From: Methanocellales archaeon
GTDB lineage: Archaea; Halobacteriota; UBA148
Assembly: GCA_028715985.1 (NCBI GenBank)
Contig: JAQUQR010000001.1
Coordinates: 341,424-405,423, forward strand
Direction: 5' to 3'
DNA: 64,000 bases
Under the pieces are notes generated by a model. That model ran no database searches. It saw only the letters and a list, made by a program, of their open reading frames with translations, and had not been told where the DNA came from. This document shows, piece by piece, positions 54,302 through 63,956 of this stretch (positions are counted from its first letter, which is position 1; each line of letters starts with the position of its first letter). Position numbers and translations under genes: made by a program.

Positions 54302-55122
54302 AACCCAAGACTGTCGGTATTATCTCAAGATGTGATACGACTGATGCAATTGAAATAGTGGAAAAAGTCATGAAGCAGATTCAAGGCAAGGTTGAAGTCG
54401 TATTTGATCCGAGAAGCGCAACCGAACTCGGCATGCTAAAGTACTCCACCCCTACAGATAAAATGGATGTAGACCTGATCATCACGGTGGGGGGGGACGG
54501 CACAATACTGAGAGCGATCCAATTGTTAAGCAAGCCGACCCCCATTTTAGGAATAAACATTGGAGAGGTCGGATTTTTAGTAGAAGTGACCCCGGAAAAG
54601 GCGGAGACGGTCATATGTGAGGCACTGGAAGGATTTGAGGTAGACCGAAGAGCAAGGCTCGACGTAAGCGTTAATGGGGAAAAACTCCCAACTGCAACGA
54701 ATGAAGCAGCTATTATAACATCCAGACCAGCAAAAATTCTTCAATTTCAGATAATCATCGACGAAAATGAGCTGGATACCATAAGAGCAGATGGTTTGAT
54801 ATTGGCAACTCCCACTGGATCAACCGCTTATGCGATGAGTGCGGGAGGCCCCATCGTCGATCCAAAGGTGGACGCATTTGTGATAGTTCCTCTGGCGCCA
54901 TTTAAACTATCTGCCAGACCATGGGTTGTTCCGGCTAATAGTGAAATCGTGGTCAAATTATTGCGTCTAAAAAAGGAGGCGACGATTGTCATAGATGGGC
55001 AGTATAATAAAGTGGTCAAAAAGGGCGATGTCATCAAGTTCACAAAATCAAAGGAGCCAGCATTGTTCGTAAAAACCGGGGAGAGTTTTTATTCAAAGGT
55101 AAGAGGCAAATTGGTTATTTAG
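54298..55122 (+). CDS. nadK: NAD(P) kinase
   Basis: 274 residues. GGDGTILRA, INIGEVGFL, TNEAAI and the ATP-loop ATPTGSTAYAMSAGG are all present. Coupled to suhB; in some methanogens the two are fused, which supports a functional link. Confidence 0.93.
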   Translation: MKPKTVGIISRCDTTDAIEIVEKVMKQIQGKVEVVFDPRSATELGMLKYSTPTDKMDVDLIITVGGDGTILRAIQLLSKPTPILGINIGEVGFLVEVTPEKAETVICEALEGFEVDRRARLDVSVNGEKLPTATNEAAIITSRPAKILQFQIIIDENELDTIRADGLILATPTGSTAYAMSAGGPIVDPKVDAFVIVPLAPFKLSARPWVVPANSEIVVKLLRLKKEATIVIDGQYNKVVKKGDVIKFTKSKEPALFVKTGESFYSKVRGKLVI

Positions 55123-55124
55123 CT

Positions 55125-55571
55125 CTAATCAATCGCTTTTTGCTCTACTTCCACATTGGCTTGCCTCAAAAATTTCAGGGCGGCGTCGTCAGGATAAGAA
55201 TTTATAAATAACACTCTGCCAATCTTCGCATTAATGAGTATTTTGGCGCATAAAATACAAGGTTGATGCGTTGAATACAAGGTTGACCCCTCTATGGAAA
55301 CGCCATGAATGGCAGCTTGTATGATCGCATTTTGTTCTGCATGAACCCCCCTGCATAGTTCATGCCGCTCTCCTGACGGAATGTCGTTTTGTTTTCGGAT
55401 GCACCCTATATCCAAGCAATGTTCTAAACCACGAGGTGCACCATTATAACCAGTCGCCAAGATCCTTTTGTCTTTCACTATCACTGCACCAACCTGATTT
55501 CTCAAACAGGTTGACCTCTTGGCCACAACAGATGCTATTTCCAGGAAGTAGTCGTCGATCGAAGGTCTCAT
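55125..55571 (-). CDS. dCMP (deoxycytidylate) deaminase
   Basis: 148 residues from ATG 55571; a longer frame begins at 55649 but the family start [20 protein letters not shown] sits here. Zinc motif HAEQNAI (HAE) and PCILCAK (PCxxC). It yields dUMP for thymidylate synthase. Confidence 0.9.
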   Translation of the reverse strand: MRPSIDDYFLEIASVVAKRSTCLRNQVGAVIVKDKRILATGYNGAPRGLEHCLDIGCIRKQNDIPSGERHELCRGVHAEQNAIIQAAIHGVSIEGSTLYSTHQPCILCAKILINAKIGRVLFINSYPDDAALKFLRQANVEVEQKAID

Positions 55572-55647
55572 TTTTCCCGATTTGTTTAGTGTCTTCAGAA
55601 GTATTAAATCATATGTAAAGCAAACAAAGAAGTCGAGAGGATAAAAC

Positions 55648-56889
55648 ATGAAAATTCAAAGGCCCAGGGGTACGCAAGATTTTTTACCAGAGGAGATGGC
55701 AAAGAGGCGTTTTATCGAGAGCAAAATGCGAAAAACAGTGGAAAGCTGGGGCTATCAAGAGATTCAGACGCCCATTTTTGAGAGTTTATACTTATTCACG
55801 CTTAGATCAGGAGATACAATCATAGACCAGAGCTATATTTTTGATGATAAAGGTGGAAGGAAGCTGATACTTCGCCCCGAGTTAACCGAACCAGTTACGA
55901 GATTGTACGTGGAAAAACTGCAAGCAGACCCCAAGCCGCTAAAATTATATTATTTTTCTAATTGCTTCAGATACGAAAGGCCCCAGAAAGGACGCTTTAG
56001 AGAGTTCTGGCAGTTTGGGGTTGAGCTGATAGGCAGCGATAGACCTGAGGCAGAGGTGGAGGTCATCGCACTTGCATCATCTGTGCTTGATAATATTGGG
56101 CTAAAAGGTGACTTACATGTGGGGCATCTTGGCGCTCTCCGCTCACTTATAGGAGATCTAAGCGATGAACAGAAGAATGCGATCATTAGATCTATCGACA
56201 AAAGAGATTATGAAGGGCTAAGAACCTATTTAGATGAGATCGGAGCTACCGCACTGGAGGAAAACATACGTGCTTTGATCAAAAGCGAAGATATCAAGGA
56301 GGCACGTGAAACAGTTGGCGATGTTCCCGCGTTGGAGCGGCTGGAGGATATCTCGGACCAGTTGGATCTGTATGGCATATCACACAAAATAGATTTCTCT
56401 GTTGCCAGAGGCTTGGAGTATTATACAGGCATGGTTTTCGAGATCTATGCAGAGGGTTTAGGTACGGAAAATCAGATCTGCGGTGGGGGATCCTATCGAT
56501 TGGCACATCTGTTCGGGGGGGAGGACACCCCTTCCACGGGTTTTGCCTTTGGTTTCGATCGAGTGATCATGGCATTGGGAGATATAAAATTACCTCAGCA
56601 GACAAAAGTCATGATCGTTTCTACGAAGGAGCAGAGAGAGTGGGCGCGCACGAAGGTTGCACCCCGCATTAGAAAATACTTTCCCACAGAAGTAGACCTA
56701 ATGGATCGTGATATAAACGGTCAATTGTCACGCGCCAATGCAATCGGGGCTACCCATGTGGTCATAGTCGGAGAGAGAGAACTGCAAAAAGGAGAAGAAT
56801 TTGTAACCCTCAAAGGCATGAAGACGGGCGAACAGGAAACGCTCACAATGGAGGAGGCAATAAAGCGTATTAGGCTTGATGAGGTATAG
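55648..56889 (+). CDS. hisS: Histidyl-tRNA synthetase
   Basis: 413 residues. Class II motifs: [45 protein letters not shown], the histidine loop [13 protein letters not shown] and [19 protein letters not shown] precedes ATG 55648. Confidence 0.95.
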   Translation: MKIQRPRGTQDFLPEEMAKRRFIESKMRKTVESWGYQEIQTPIFESLYLFTLRSGDTIIDQSYIFDDKGGRKLILRPELTEPVTRLYVEKLQADPKPLKLYYFSNCFRYERPQKGRFREFWQFGVELIGSDRPEAEVEVIALASSVLDNIGLKGDLHVGHLGALRSLIGDLSDEQKNAIIRSIDKRDYEGLRTYLDEIGATALEENIRALIKSEDIKEARETVGDVPALERLEDISDQLDLYGISHKIDFSVARGLEYYTGMVFEIYAEGLGTENQICGGGSYRLAHLFGGEDTPSTGFAFGFDRVIMALGDIKLPQQTKVMIVSTKEQREWARTKVAPRIRKYFPTEVDLMDRDINGQLSRANAIGATHVVIVGERELQKGEEFVTLKGMKTGEQETLTMEEAIKRIRLDEV

Positions 56890-56992
56890 TACACCATTAA
56901 TGAGTAGACAGAACGTTATTTCAAGGTATATAAAAAATGAGAGGGGCTCAAATAACGCCATTATATTTATCTGCCACGGTTTTTATATAACT

Positions 56993-57583
56993 TCACATTA
57001 GATCAAATTGATCTCCCGCTATAGCTGTCACAGTGGTGTCTACAAACACGTGGCGGGTTGGCATATGCCTTACCACTACGCGGACCTCCTGGCCAGGGTC
57101 TATCGTAACTATGGGCTGTGGACAGCCGCATGCCGCAATCCTCTCAACACTGACGAGCAATACTTGCTCTCCTGGCTGTATAGGGGTTCCACCAGTGGAA
57201 CGAAGATAAGTTGCGATACCATCAACCGTAGCCACTACCTCTAACTGATTTACTGCTCCAACGCCAGTGACGTCCATAAGAGCGGTATCACGGCTCCGTT
57301 CTGTTGTACTTTGTTCACTTGCATATACCACCAGATTTTCAAAGCGTAGACTTTCTATTTCACCTGTCGTTGGTGGCGGTGTGGGCTTTGGGGTAGGTCT
57401 TGGGGTGGGCATGGGCGTCGGCTCTGGCACGAGCACATATGTTGCAACCATCGCCGCAAAAATCCCGACGAATGCAACCATTAGGAGGATGCTGATGACA
57501 GGTATCCTAGCTCCTTTATTCCCCCTGGATCTTGGGTTTGTTTCGCCAGTGCGATCTACTTTTTTATATCCTCTCATCTTCAT
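56993..57583 (-). CDS. Membrane-anchored secreted protein with Pro/Thr linker
   Basis: 196 residues. One helix (IPVISILLMVAFVGIFAAMV, residues ~27-48) preceded by a basic N-terminus, resembling archaeal pilin-type N-termini, then a (P-T-P) linker and an outside domain with a CGCP motif near 150. First after it in the same direction is a MacB-like pair. Likely the extracytoplasmic partner of that transporter. Confidence 0.55.
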   Translation of the reverse strand: MKMRGYKKVDRTGETNPRSRGNKGARIPVISILLMVAFVGIFAAMVATYVLVPEPTPMPTPRPTPKPTPPPTTGEIESLRFENLVVYASEQSTTERSRDTALMDVTGVGAVNQLEVVATVDGIATYLRSTGGTPIQPGEQVLLVSVERIAACGCPQPIVTIDPGQEVRVVVRHMPTRHVFVDTTVTAIAGDQFDLM

Positions 57584-58239
57584 ACGACCGTACCATCCAC
57601 TATTTTTATTTGTTTTTTTGCGACGCTTGCAACGTCTTTATCATGCGTTATTATGACGACACTGACATCCCCTTCACTATTTAACTCTCTCAGCAAATCA
57701 AGTATCTTTCTACCAGCCGCAGAATCCAAATTTCCTGTTGGCTCATCTGTTAAGAGATATTTTGGTTTGTTTGCCATGGCTCTGGCAATTACGACTCTCT
57801 GTCTTTCTCCTCCGGATAGTTCCGTGGGAAAGTTACGTAACTTGCCACCCAGCCCGACGGATTCCAGCAATTTAGTTGCCTCCTCTTTCTTATTGGAACG
57901 CCCACTGAACTCCAATGGCAACATGACGTTCTGCAATGCGTTCATGCTATCATTCAAATAATAATCCTGGAAAACAAAGCCTATTTTCTCCTTTCTTATT
58001 TTACTTAATTCAAAATCTCCGAGTTTTTCCGTAGGTTGGCCATCAACCAACACAGTGCCAGTAGTTGGTACATCCAGACAGCCCATTATGTTTAGTAAGG
58101 TGGTTTTCCCGGAACCAGAAGGACCAACGACAGAAATAAAATCCCCTTCATTTAACACTAGATTAACGTCTCTTAGGGCCAAGAAAGCAACGTTCCCTTC
58201 CCCATACTGTTTTGATACATCCTTTAATTCTATGGTCAT
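57580..58239 (-). CDS. MacB/LolD-type ABC transporter ATP-binding protein
   Basis: 219 residues from ATG 58239. Walker A GPSGSGKT, Q-loop FVFQDYYLNDSMNALQNVMLPLEF, signature LSGGERQRVVIARA and Walker B YLLTDEP with the H-loop ITHD. The ATG overlaps the permease stop by 4 bases. Confidence 0.92.
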   Translation of the reverse strand: MTIELKDVSKQYGEGNVAFLALRDVNLVLNEGDFISVVGPSGSGKTTLLNIMGCLDVPTTGTVLVDGQPTEKLGDFELSKIRKEKIGFVFQDYYLNDSMNALQNVMLPLEFSGRSNKKEEATKLLESVGLGGKLRNFPTELSGGERQRVVIARAMANKPKYLLTDEPTGNLDSAAGRKILDLLRELNSEGDVSVVIITHDKDVASVAKKQIKIVDGTVV

Positions 58240-59366
58240 AGTCCTCTCAAAGCATCTATTGGAGTTAATCTTGCAGCGCTTATGGCAGGATATATACCTG
58301 AAATAGTGCCCACACCATATGCAATGATAAAGCATAGCAAAACATTATGTGGCGAGTAATAGGGAGCAGATTGAATGCCACCGAGGGAAAGGGGGACTAT
58401 TAAAGGATAGACATTCAAAAACGCATAGCCTATTAAGATACCTAGGACACATGCGACTATCGAAAGGATGAGGGACTCAACCATGAATAGCGTGAATATA
58501 TCCATTTGAGTGGCCCCAACCGCCCTTGATAACCCTATGTCCTTTTTGCGCTCGTATACCGCCATCGTCATGGTATTTATCGTGGTAAATGCACCTGCAA
58601 CGATTGCTATTCCCGTGATTAGTATTATATTTGCCCTCGTAGTGGAAAACGTATTGAGGATTTCTTGGAAGACATCGTGTGCAAATACGGCTTCCACATT
58701 TTCTATTTGGTTAAGGGCAGCTACGGTTTCTGCTGCTTTTTCAGGATTCTCCATTGTCACAAATATTGCGCTTATGTTCCCCTCCTCGCCAAAAAGTTCT
58801 TGGGCAGAGGCCAACGGTATGAACACATAATGGTCATCGTGGGTTCCAGTCTCCTCCAATGTTTTTATTACTTCCAGTTCAATCGAATGCTGCGATTCCA
58901 ATAGGATAACATCCCCCTCCAAGATGCCCCTCCCAATGGATTCAAAAGATCCTAATACAGCTCCGTCAAAGTCTTCGATGTAGCCCCATTGTCTCAATTC
59001 AGCTATCTCTTTCGTCGTACCCATCACAGGTAACACTGTGAGGCCATTCATTTCGGCTTTTTTAAGAAGCACAGGTACCGCAAGCTTCACATTGTCTACC
59101 CCTTTTACTTGAGGATGCACGCTCGATGGTATGGTACCCTCTGCCTCGCCCTCCAATAGTCCCATGATACGATGATGCCTATGGCCAAAGGGAATGACGA
59201 ATATCTGTTCTCCCACATCTTGCATCTCTTGGTTTATGGATAGATCAATGCCATCGCTTATAGACAAAATGGTGAATAAAGTGGCAACACCAACAGCGAT
59301 TCCAAGCATGGTTAAAAAAACCCTTATTTTTCTTCTTTTTAGGTAAGCGTATATGATCCACCACAT
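58236..59366 (-). CDS. MacB/FtsX-type ABC permease
   Basis: 376 residues. One N-terminal helix (FLTMLGIAVGVATLFTILSI), a periplasm-like domain (~45-250) and three C-terminal helices with RAVGATQMDIFTLFMVESLIL, the FtsX mark. A short His-rich loop FGHRHHRIMG (about 59-68) is unusual. Forms a tripartite system with 57580 and 56993 products. Cargo unknown. Confidence 0.85.
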   Translation of the reverse strand: MWWIIYAYLKRRKIRVFLTMLGIAVGVATLFTILSISDGIDLSINQEMQDVGEQIFVIPFGHRHHRIMGLLEGEAEGTIPSSVHPQVKGVDNVKLAVPVLLKKAEMNGLTVLPVMGTTKEIAELRQWGYIEDFDGAVLGSFESIGRGILEGDVILLESQHSIELEVIKTLEETGTHDDHYVFIPLASAQELFGEEGNISAIFVTMENPEKAAETVAALNQIENVEAVFAHDVFQEILNTFSTTRANIILITGIAIVAGAFTTINTMTMAVYERKKDIGLSRAVGATQMDIFTLFMVESLILSIVACVLGILIGYAFLNVYPLIVPLSLGGIQSAPYYSPHNVLLCFIIAYGVGTISGIYPAISAARLTPIDALRGL

Positions 59367-59744
59367 GGTGCCCCCATAGCAAATTATTTTATGCGGTTGA
59401 TGAACTTTTATGTCTTTGATGGGAGATGAGTTTTTTCGTTTTGTATTTCATAAGCTAGTTTAATTATTCACTTGAATATCAGGGTGTTCCGATATAGTAT
59501 GGCCAATAGCCTGCAATCCCTAGCCCCGCCTCTTCCCATCATATATGCACATATGCGCTATGATGCTATATAAGCTTTTGCTCAAATGCGCCAAAACAAA
59601 AATCTGTCTATATATGGTTATTTCAGGGTGACATGCTAAAGGTGAAAGGCACAACAGGGACGAGTAAATAAATTAAAATGGATTAGGGAGTACGTTGCCT
59701 TTTCCTTGTTTTGTTTTGTTTAGGTATTAACCGAATTTAGCGTC
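59367..59744. other. Intergenic region between the ABC and iron operons
   Basis: About 380 bases without a convincing gene. GCTATATAAGC near 59567-59577 reads as a TATA box on either strand and could serve the ABC operon. A lone TTTAGGTA half-site at 59719 resembles the DtxR operator, but its partner half is missing. Confidence 0.4.
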
Positions 59745-59918
59745 CTAGTCGAGCGATAGGGCTTCTGCTGGACAAACTTCGACACACAGACCGCATTCAA
59801 CGCACAGATCGTCGTCTACTACTGCTATGTCATCTTCCAGAGAGAGGGCGTCGTTAGGACATTCCTCTACGCACGTTCCGCACCCTACACATTTTTCTGC
59901 ATCGATTTTTACTGACAT
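59745..59918 (-). CDS. Two-cluster [4Fe-4S] ferredoxin
   Basis: 57 residues from ATG 59918, with GGGAG 11 bases upstream. [12 protein letters not shown] and [12 protein letters not shown] each bind one 4Fe-4S cluster. It lies 31 bases after the His-rich membrane gene and is probably the last gene of the feo operon, where a reductant for iron would be useful. Confidence 0.93.
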   Translation of the reverse strand: MSVKIDAEKCVGCGTCVEECPNDALSLEDDIAVVDDDLCVECGLCVEVCPAEALSLD

Positions 59919-59949
59919 ATGTATCAAATCTCCCTTCTGCCATGTTCAT

Positions 59950-60621
59950 TCATTCATGATATTTATAGATTTGGTCAACAATAGTTTTACTCAACAGCAG
60001 TGGGAATATTATATCACTTGTACAACAGGGGATCGTCACACCCAGAAATATGATGAGGAAAGTTTCCATAATATGAGGGATCCATTCTGTGAAACCAAAC
60101 GCCATTAGATAAAACATCGTTGCCATCGTGCTTATGAAAACGTGTGAGCTGTGGGAGAATATGGTGGGTCTTCTTCCATGAACCATGTTAGTAGATGCTA
60201 ATCCAATGAGCACGCCGAAAATTGCAAAGGGCAAAACGATCTGGGGATGTACAATCAAACACCAATGAAATTCCATTTCAATGCCAACGACCGTTCCACC
60301 AATAAATGGAAGAAATACGTCACTGATGCCGCAAATTCCAAGTGAGCCCACTAGACCAACGATTACCGCTTTGAAAACCCCCTTTTCATATCTCCAAAAC
60401 ATAGCAGTCGTGGCCGTAGCGCTAAACAGAATGTGCAACGGGTGGAATACGTGGAATAACTCATGACCATACCCAGACATTGTCGCTTTGCTCGGCGAGA
60501 GGGCCACCGTTAACATCCCCAATAAAATAAGCGCGATAGAGGTACTAAATGCTGTAAAAGGAACATGGTGCCTTAACTCCTCCCAGATGTGACCTAATTT
60601 ACTATTTTCGTCTATTTTCAA
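59950..60621 (-). CDS. His-rich multi-pass membrane protein in the feo operon
   Basis: 223 residues, about six helices. Conserved-looking His: HELFHVFHPLHILFSATATTAMFWRYE (residues ~53-80), HWCLIVHPQIV and MVHGRRPTIFSHSSHVFIS. No family I can name. Nine bases after feoB, so part of the iron operon; the His set suggests metal or haem contact (inference). Confidence 0.6.
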   Translation of the reverse strand: MKIDENSKLGHIWEELRHHVPFTAFSTSIALILLGMLTVALSPSKATMSGYGHELFHVFHPLHILFSATATTAMFWRYEKGVFKAVIVGLVGSLGICGISDVFLPFIGGTVVGIEMEFHWCLIVHPQIVLPFAIFGVLIGLASTNMVHGRRPTIFSHSSHVFISTMATMFYLMAFGFTEWIPHIMETFLIIFLGVTIPCCTSDIIFPLLLSKTIVDQIYKYHE

Positions 60622-60630
60622 ATTATCACC

Positions 60631-61857
60631 CTACAAAATTATATTGAGCAAACCTCCTACCAGTAAAGTAGAGGTGATCATGATCGCAACGGATTTTGTC
60701 ATATCCACTATACCTAATTCTTTAGTTAAAACGACAAACGTAGCAACACATGGGAAATACATCGCCAATACTACGCTAGCAACTATTGCTTGAGACATGG
60801 TCAAACCAAGGGGGAGAAGCATCCCTATAGCTACATCCTTACGCAGGAATCCAACCACGAGTGCTGCAGCTGCCTCAGCTGGCAATCCAAGCAACCCTAC
60901 CATTATGGGGGAGAGAATTTGGCCTATAAATTCGATGATTCCTAGCGTATAGAGAATATTTATGATAAATACCCCCAGCAACACATACGGAACTGCCTCT
61001 CTGATAAAAAATCTTATCCTCATCCACAACTTCTTCAGTAATGCGCCCCAATAAGGAACCCTATAGGGCGGAATTTCCATAAATATTTCGGGACTCTTGC
61101 CCTTCAAAATTTTATTTAGCAAATATCCAAGGACCACCCATACCATAAAAAGTGTGAAAAGAACGATTCCTAGACCTTTCGCACCATATTTGCCAACTAG
61201 TCCGACTATCATAGCGATTTGAGCCATACAAGGAACTGAAATCGCCATGAGAGTTGCAGCAATGAAAACCTGTTTTTTAGTATCCAAGATTCTAGTGGAC
61301 AGAGCTCCTGGGACGTTGCACCCCAAGCCTAGCAAGAATGAAACGATGGATAGACCGTGCAAACCTATTTTATGCATTAGGCTATCCATTAACACAGCCA
61401 ACCTAGGCAAATATCCACAATCTTCTAAAAAGCCCAGTACCAAATAAAACGCAAACACGTATGGCAAGACCATGGCAAATGGAACGAAGAGTCCGGTGGT
61501 CAACAGCCCCAGGGACTGCACATAATCTATTTCTCCCTCTATTAGCGTTCCGATCAAGATGTCATGAACAAAACCAGGACCGAGTAATTCGCTCAATTTC
61601 GTCACCAGGGGAGTGTAAGCATCAAAGATCGGCTCAAATACATAATTTATTAGGCCTTCCCCGACAAACCTTATGAGCTGAAAGCTAAAAAGCAGGATAA
61701 TCATAGCTATGAGAGATCCGGTCAAAGGTTTGATGCTCGCATCTCCTATTTTTTCTAGAAGGGTATGGTGACGATGGGTTATGGTTTGTACTTGGCTGAT
61801 TATCCTACCAATCTCAGCCCACCTTTGCTCGTCAGCGAGTTCATCATTGACCGGCAT
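60631..61857 (-). CDS. feoB: FeoB membrane domain as a separate protein
   Basis: 408 residues with the FeoB core: FLEDCGYLPRLAVLMD, FLLGLGCNVPGALSTRIL and FLRKDVAIGML. The Cys in GCN is the conserved Fe(II) pore residue. ATG 61857 has GGGAAGGT six bases upstream, so it is an independent gene; the G domain is encoded 11 bases upstream in another frame. Confidence 0.9.
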   Translation of the reverse strand: MPVNDELADEQRWAEIGRIISQVQTITHRHHTLLEKIGDASIKPLTGSLIAMIILLFSFQLIRFVGEGLINYVFEPIFDAYTPLVTKLSELLGPGFVHDILIGTLIEGEIDYVQSLGLLTTGLFVPFAMVLPYVFAFYLVLGFLEDCGYLPRLAVLMDSLMHKIGLHGLSIVSFLLGLGCNVPGALSTRILDTKKQVFIAATLMAISVPCMAQIAMIVGLVGKYGAKGLGIVLFTLFMVWVVLGYLLNKILKGKSPEIFMEIPPYRVPYWGALLKKLWMRIRFFIREAVPYVLLGVFIINILYTLGIIEFIGQILSPIMVGLLGLPAEAAAALVVGFLRKDVAIGMLLPLGLTMSQAIVASVVLAMYFPCVATFVVLTKELGIVDMTKSVAIMITSTLLVGGLLNIIL

Positions 61858-61868
61858 ATTGACCTTCC

Positions 61869-62360
61869 CTATGTGCTTTCACGATTTAGGACCTCTGACA
61901 ATCTGGACACGAGGTCCTTAATTCCTTCGCCGGTAATGGCAACTGTGGGTACAACAGGGGTGTTTAAAAGTTTTTCAAGCCTTTCAATATCGATAATAAT
62001 ACCTTTGTGCTTTGCATCATCCCAAACGTTAAGCGCGATTATCATCGGTATCTTCTTTTCTAGCAATTGAAGCGTCAGATAGAGGTTCCTCTCTAGGTTT
62101 GTTGCGTCTACTACGTTAATAATTACATCCCCCTCGTTCATCATGCCTGTTGCTATCTCTTCCGCCTTATTGGTGGGTTCCAATGTGTAAGCTCCCGGCA
62201 CATCAATTACTTCCGCCCACTGGTCACCAATCTTCATCGTGCCCTTCTTGAACTCCACAGTAGTACCAGGATAATTCGAAACTATGACGTTTACACCGGT
62301 CAGCCTGGAGAATAAAGCACTCTTCCCCACATTTGGGTTGCCCATTAGAAGTATCTTCAA
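61869..62360 (-). CDS. feoB: FeoB GTPase domain as a separate protein
   Basis: 163 residues. G1 GNPNVGKS, G2 T in YPGTTVE, G3 DVPGAY, G4 NVWD. It ends near the point where one-piece FeoB continues into the helical linker and membrane part, so the G domain acts here as a free partner of the 60631-61857 protein. Confidence 0.9.
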   Translation of the reverse strand: MKILLMGNPNVGKSALFSRLTGVNVIVSNYPGTTVEFKKGTMKIGDQWAEVIDVPGAYTLEPTNKAEEIATGMMNEGDVIINVVDATNLERNLYLTLQLLEKKIPMIIALNVWDDAKHKGIIIDIERLEKLLNTPVVPTVAITGEGIKDLVSRLSEVLNREST

Positions 62361-62375
62361 TTATTCACCACTACG

Positions 62376-62597
62376 CTACGCCACAAACACTTTCATCGCC
62401 ATCCCTCTTCCGATTGCAACTCTGGTACCGTCTACTTCGACGATTATCGGACCCCTGAGGGGTTCAGAAGCGATTCTCCGAACGGGCTTTCCGACCCTAA
62501 TGCCCAACGATGCCAAGCGCCTCTGAAATCCTGGCCCACCTTCCACATGTTGTACTATTGCTGCTTTTCTAGTATCCAGCTCAGATAACGGAATCAA
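62376..62597 (-). CDS. feoA: FeoA, iron transport accessory protein
   Basis: 73 residues, SH3-like fold with IPLSELDTRKAAIV, GFQRRLASLGIRVGKPVRRI and VAIGRGMAMKVFV. The 4-base overlap with dtxR-like stop shows translational coupling. Confidence 0.88.
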   Translation of the reverse strand: MIPLSELDTRKAAIVQHVEGGPGFQRRLASLGIRVGKPVRRIASEPLRGPIIVEVDGTRVAIGRGMAMKVFVA

Positions 62598-63022
62598 GGA
62601 AAGGTATCCTCCTCAAAGCAGCATGACGCTCGTTCAATTGGGTTCCCATCAGGGCATTTTTCAGGATGACCCATCATCGAACAAAATCGTCGTTCGATGT
62701 CATCAGATATTACATGCTCCAACTTGCAAGCCTCCCTGTGTGCATCATCTTTATTCATTTTCAAAAATTCTACGAGGAACGTCTCAAGCAACTGATGGCG
62801 GCGTTTTATTCTTGAAGCTTCCATATTTCCTTGTTGGGTCAGAGTAACACCGTAATAAGGGACATACTCTACATAGCCCCCCTCTGAAAGCTTTTGAATC
62901 ATCTCAGTAACGCTGGAGGGCGAAACGCCTAGCTCTTCAGCTATTTCAGATGTCTTTGCCATCCCACGTCCCTGGGTCAAGTACAATATCGTTTCTAGAT
63001 ATTCTTCAGATCTATCTTGCAT
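62594..63022 (-). CDS. DtxR/IdeR/MntR-family metal-dependent repressor
   Basis: 142 residues from ATG 63022; a longer frame to 63079 would run through the operator and is rejected. Winged HTH (KTSEIAEELGVSPSSVTEMI) then the dimer/metal domain HQLLETFLVEFL and EACKLEHVISDDIERR with Cys, Glu and His ligands. Feo genes follow, so Fe(II) is the probable co-repressor; Mn(II) is possible. Confidence 0.92.
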   Translation of the reverse strand: MQDRSEEYLETILYLTQGRGMAKTSEIAEELGVSPSSVTEMIQKLSEGGYVEYVPYYGVTLTQQGNMEASRIKRRHQLLETFLVEFLKMNKDDAHREACKLEHVISDDIERRFCSMMGHPEKCPDGNPIERASCCFEEDTFP

Positions 63023-63031
63023 GCCGATTAA

Positions 63032-63053
63032 ATATTTAGGCATGCCTAAATAT
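63032..63053. promoter_or_regulatory. DtxR-family operator, perfect 22-bp palindrome
   Basis: Core TTTAGGCATGCCTAAA (63035-63050) extended by ATA/TAT on each side to a perfect 22-base palindrome, 10 bases before the regulator's start. It overlaps a TATA element (63048-63060) that can face both ways, toward the feo operon and toward aroK. Matches the known DtxR/IdeR operator style TTAGG...CCTAA. Autoregulation is strongly suggested. Confidence 0.75.
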
Positions 63054-63098
63054 ATAAAGGTTTCTTTGATATATACCAAATTACAAACAAGGGTTCAA

Positions 63099-63956
63099 AT
63101 GACAAAAGGACGAGCATCTGCCTGTGGGGCTGGCACGATAATAAATGCCATTGCAACGTGGAACGGCTCAGCATTTGCCATTGACCTGCGTACGACAGCA
63201 GAGGTGGAGTTAAGTGAAGGAGCAAATAGCATTCGTGGTGAGATCCTAGGAGGCGACGTTGATACCACGCTGATCGAGCGTTGTGTAAAGCTCGTACTGG
63301 ACAGGTTTGATTATGATGGTGGTGCTCGTGTAAGGACGAGCAGCGAAATCCCCATTGCAAGAGGTTTAAAGAGTAGTAGCGCTGCCGCCAACGCCACAGT
63401 CCTAGCAACGCTGGATGCCTTGGGCGAAAAAATGGAGCCTTTAGAAACGATACGCCTAGGAGTTCAGGCCGCTTTTGATGCGGGAGTGACGATAACAGGC
63501 GCTTTTGACGATGCTGCAGCCTCATACCTTGGCGGCATAGTTGCCACAGATAACAGGGAGCAACTATTGGTAAAAAGGGTCGAGAGAGAGTCGGAGGTGC
63601 TGGTCTTCGTGCCAGAATCTCAGGCTTTCACTGCAGAAACCAACGTAGTTAGGTCAAGACTGATCGGCCCTTGGGTGGACATCGCATATGACCTGGCTTT
63701 GGGGGAGGAGTTTGAAAAGGCGATGACGCTAAACGGCTTTCTGTATTGCTCTGCGCTTGGCTTTGACCCTGAGCCGATGCTGTGCGCATTGGAAGCGGGA
63801 GCAACTGGAGTGAGCCTGTCTGGCACAGGACCAGCATTCACCGCCATAGTTTGTATAGATGATGTCGATGATGTTATCAAAGCATGGAAGCGTTTAAAAG
63901 GAAAAACCATAAGGACTGAGATCGATAATACTGGTGCGAGGGTGGAATCATGCTAA
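63099..63956 (+). CDS. aroK: Archaeal shikimate kinase (GHMP family)
   Basis: 285 residues from ATG 63099. GAGTIINAIATW start, ATP loop PIARGLKSSSAAANATVLA and late TGVSLSGTGPAFTAI. The GHMP-type replaces bacterial AroK in archaea: shikimate to shikimate-3-phosphate. Its promoter shares the iron operator at 63032-63053. Confidence 0.9.
   Translation: MTKGRASACGAGTIINAIATWNGSAFAIDLRTTAEVELSEGANSIRGEILGGDVDTTLIERCVKLVLDRFDYDGGARVRTSSEIPIARGLKSSSAAANATVLATLDALGEKMEPLETIRLGVQAAFDAGVTITGAFDDAAASYLGGIVATDNREQLLVKRVERESEVLVFVPESQAFTAETNVVRSRLIGPWVDIAYDLALGEEFEKAMTLNGFLYCSALGFDPEPMLCALEAGATGVSLSGTGPAFTAIVCIDDVDDVIKAWKRLKGKTIRTEIDNTGARVESC

Noticed and set aside
59718-59740. Third DtxR operator near the ferredoxin end
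   Set aside because: Only one half-site (TTTAGGTA) is present; the other arm does not match.
60631-62360. FeoB split as a sequencing frameshift
   Set aside because: The permease part has its own Shine-Dalgarno sequence and ATG and an 11-base gap, and the break lies at a domain boundary, so a true split is more likely.
63023-63079. Longer N-terminus for the DtxR-family protein
   Set aside because: It would translate through the palindromic operator and TATA element; the family start is MQDRSEEYLETI at 63022.
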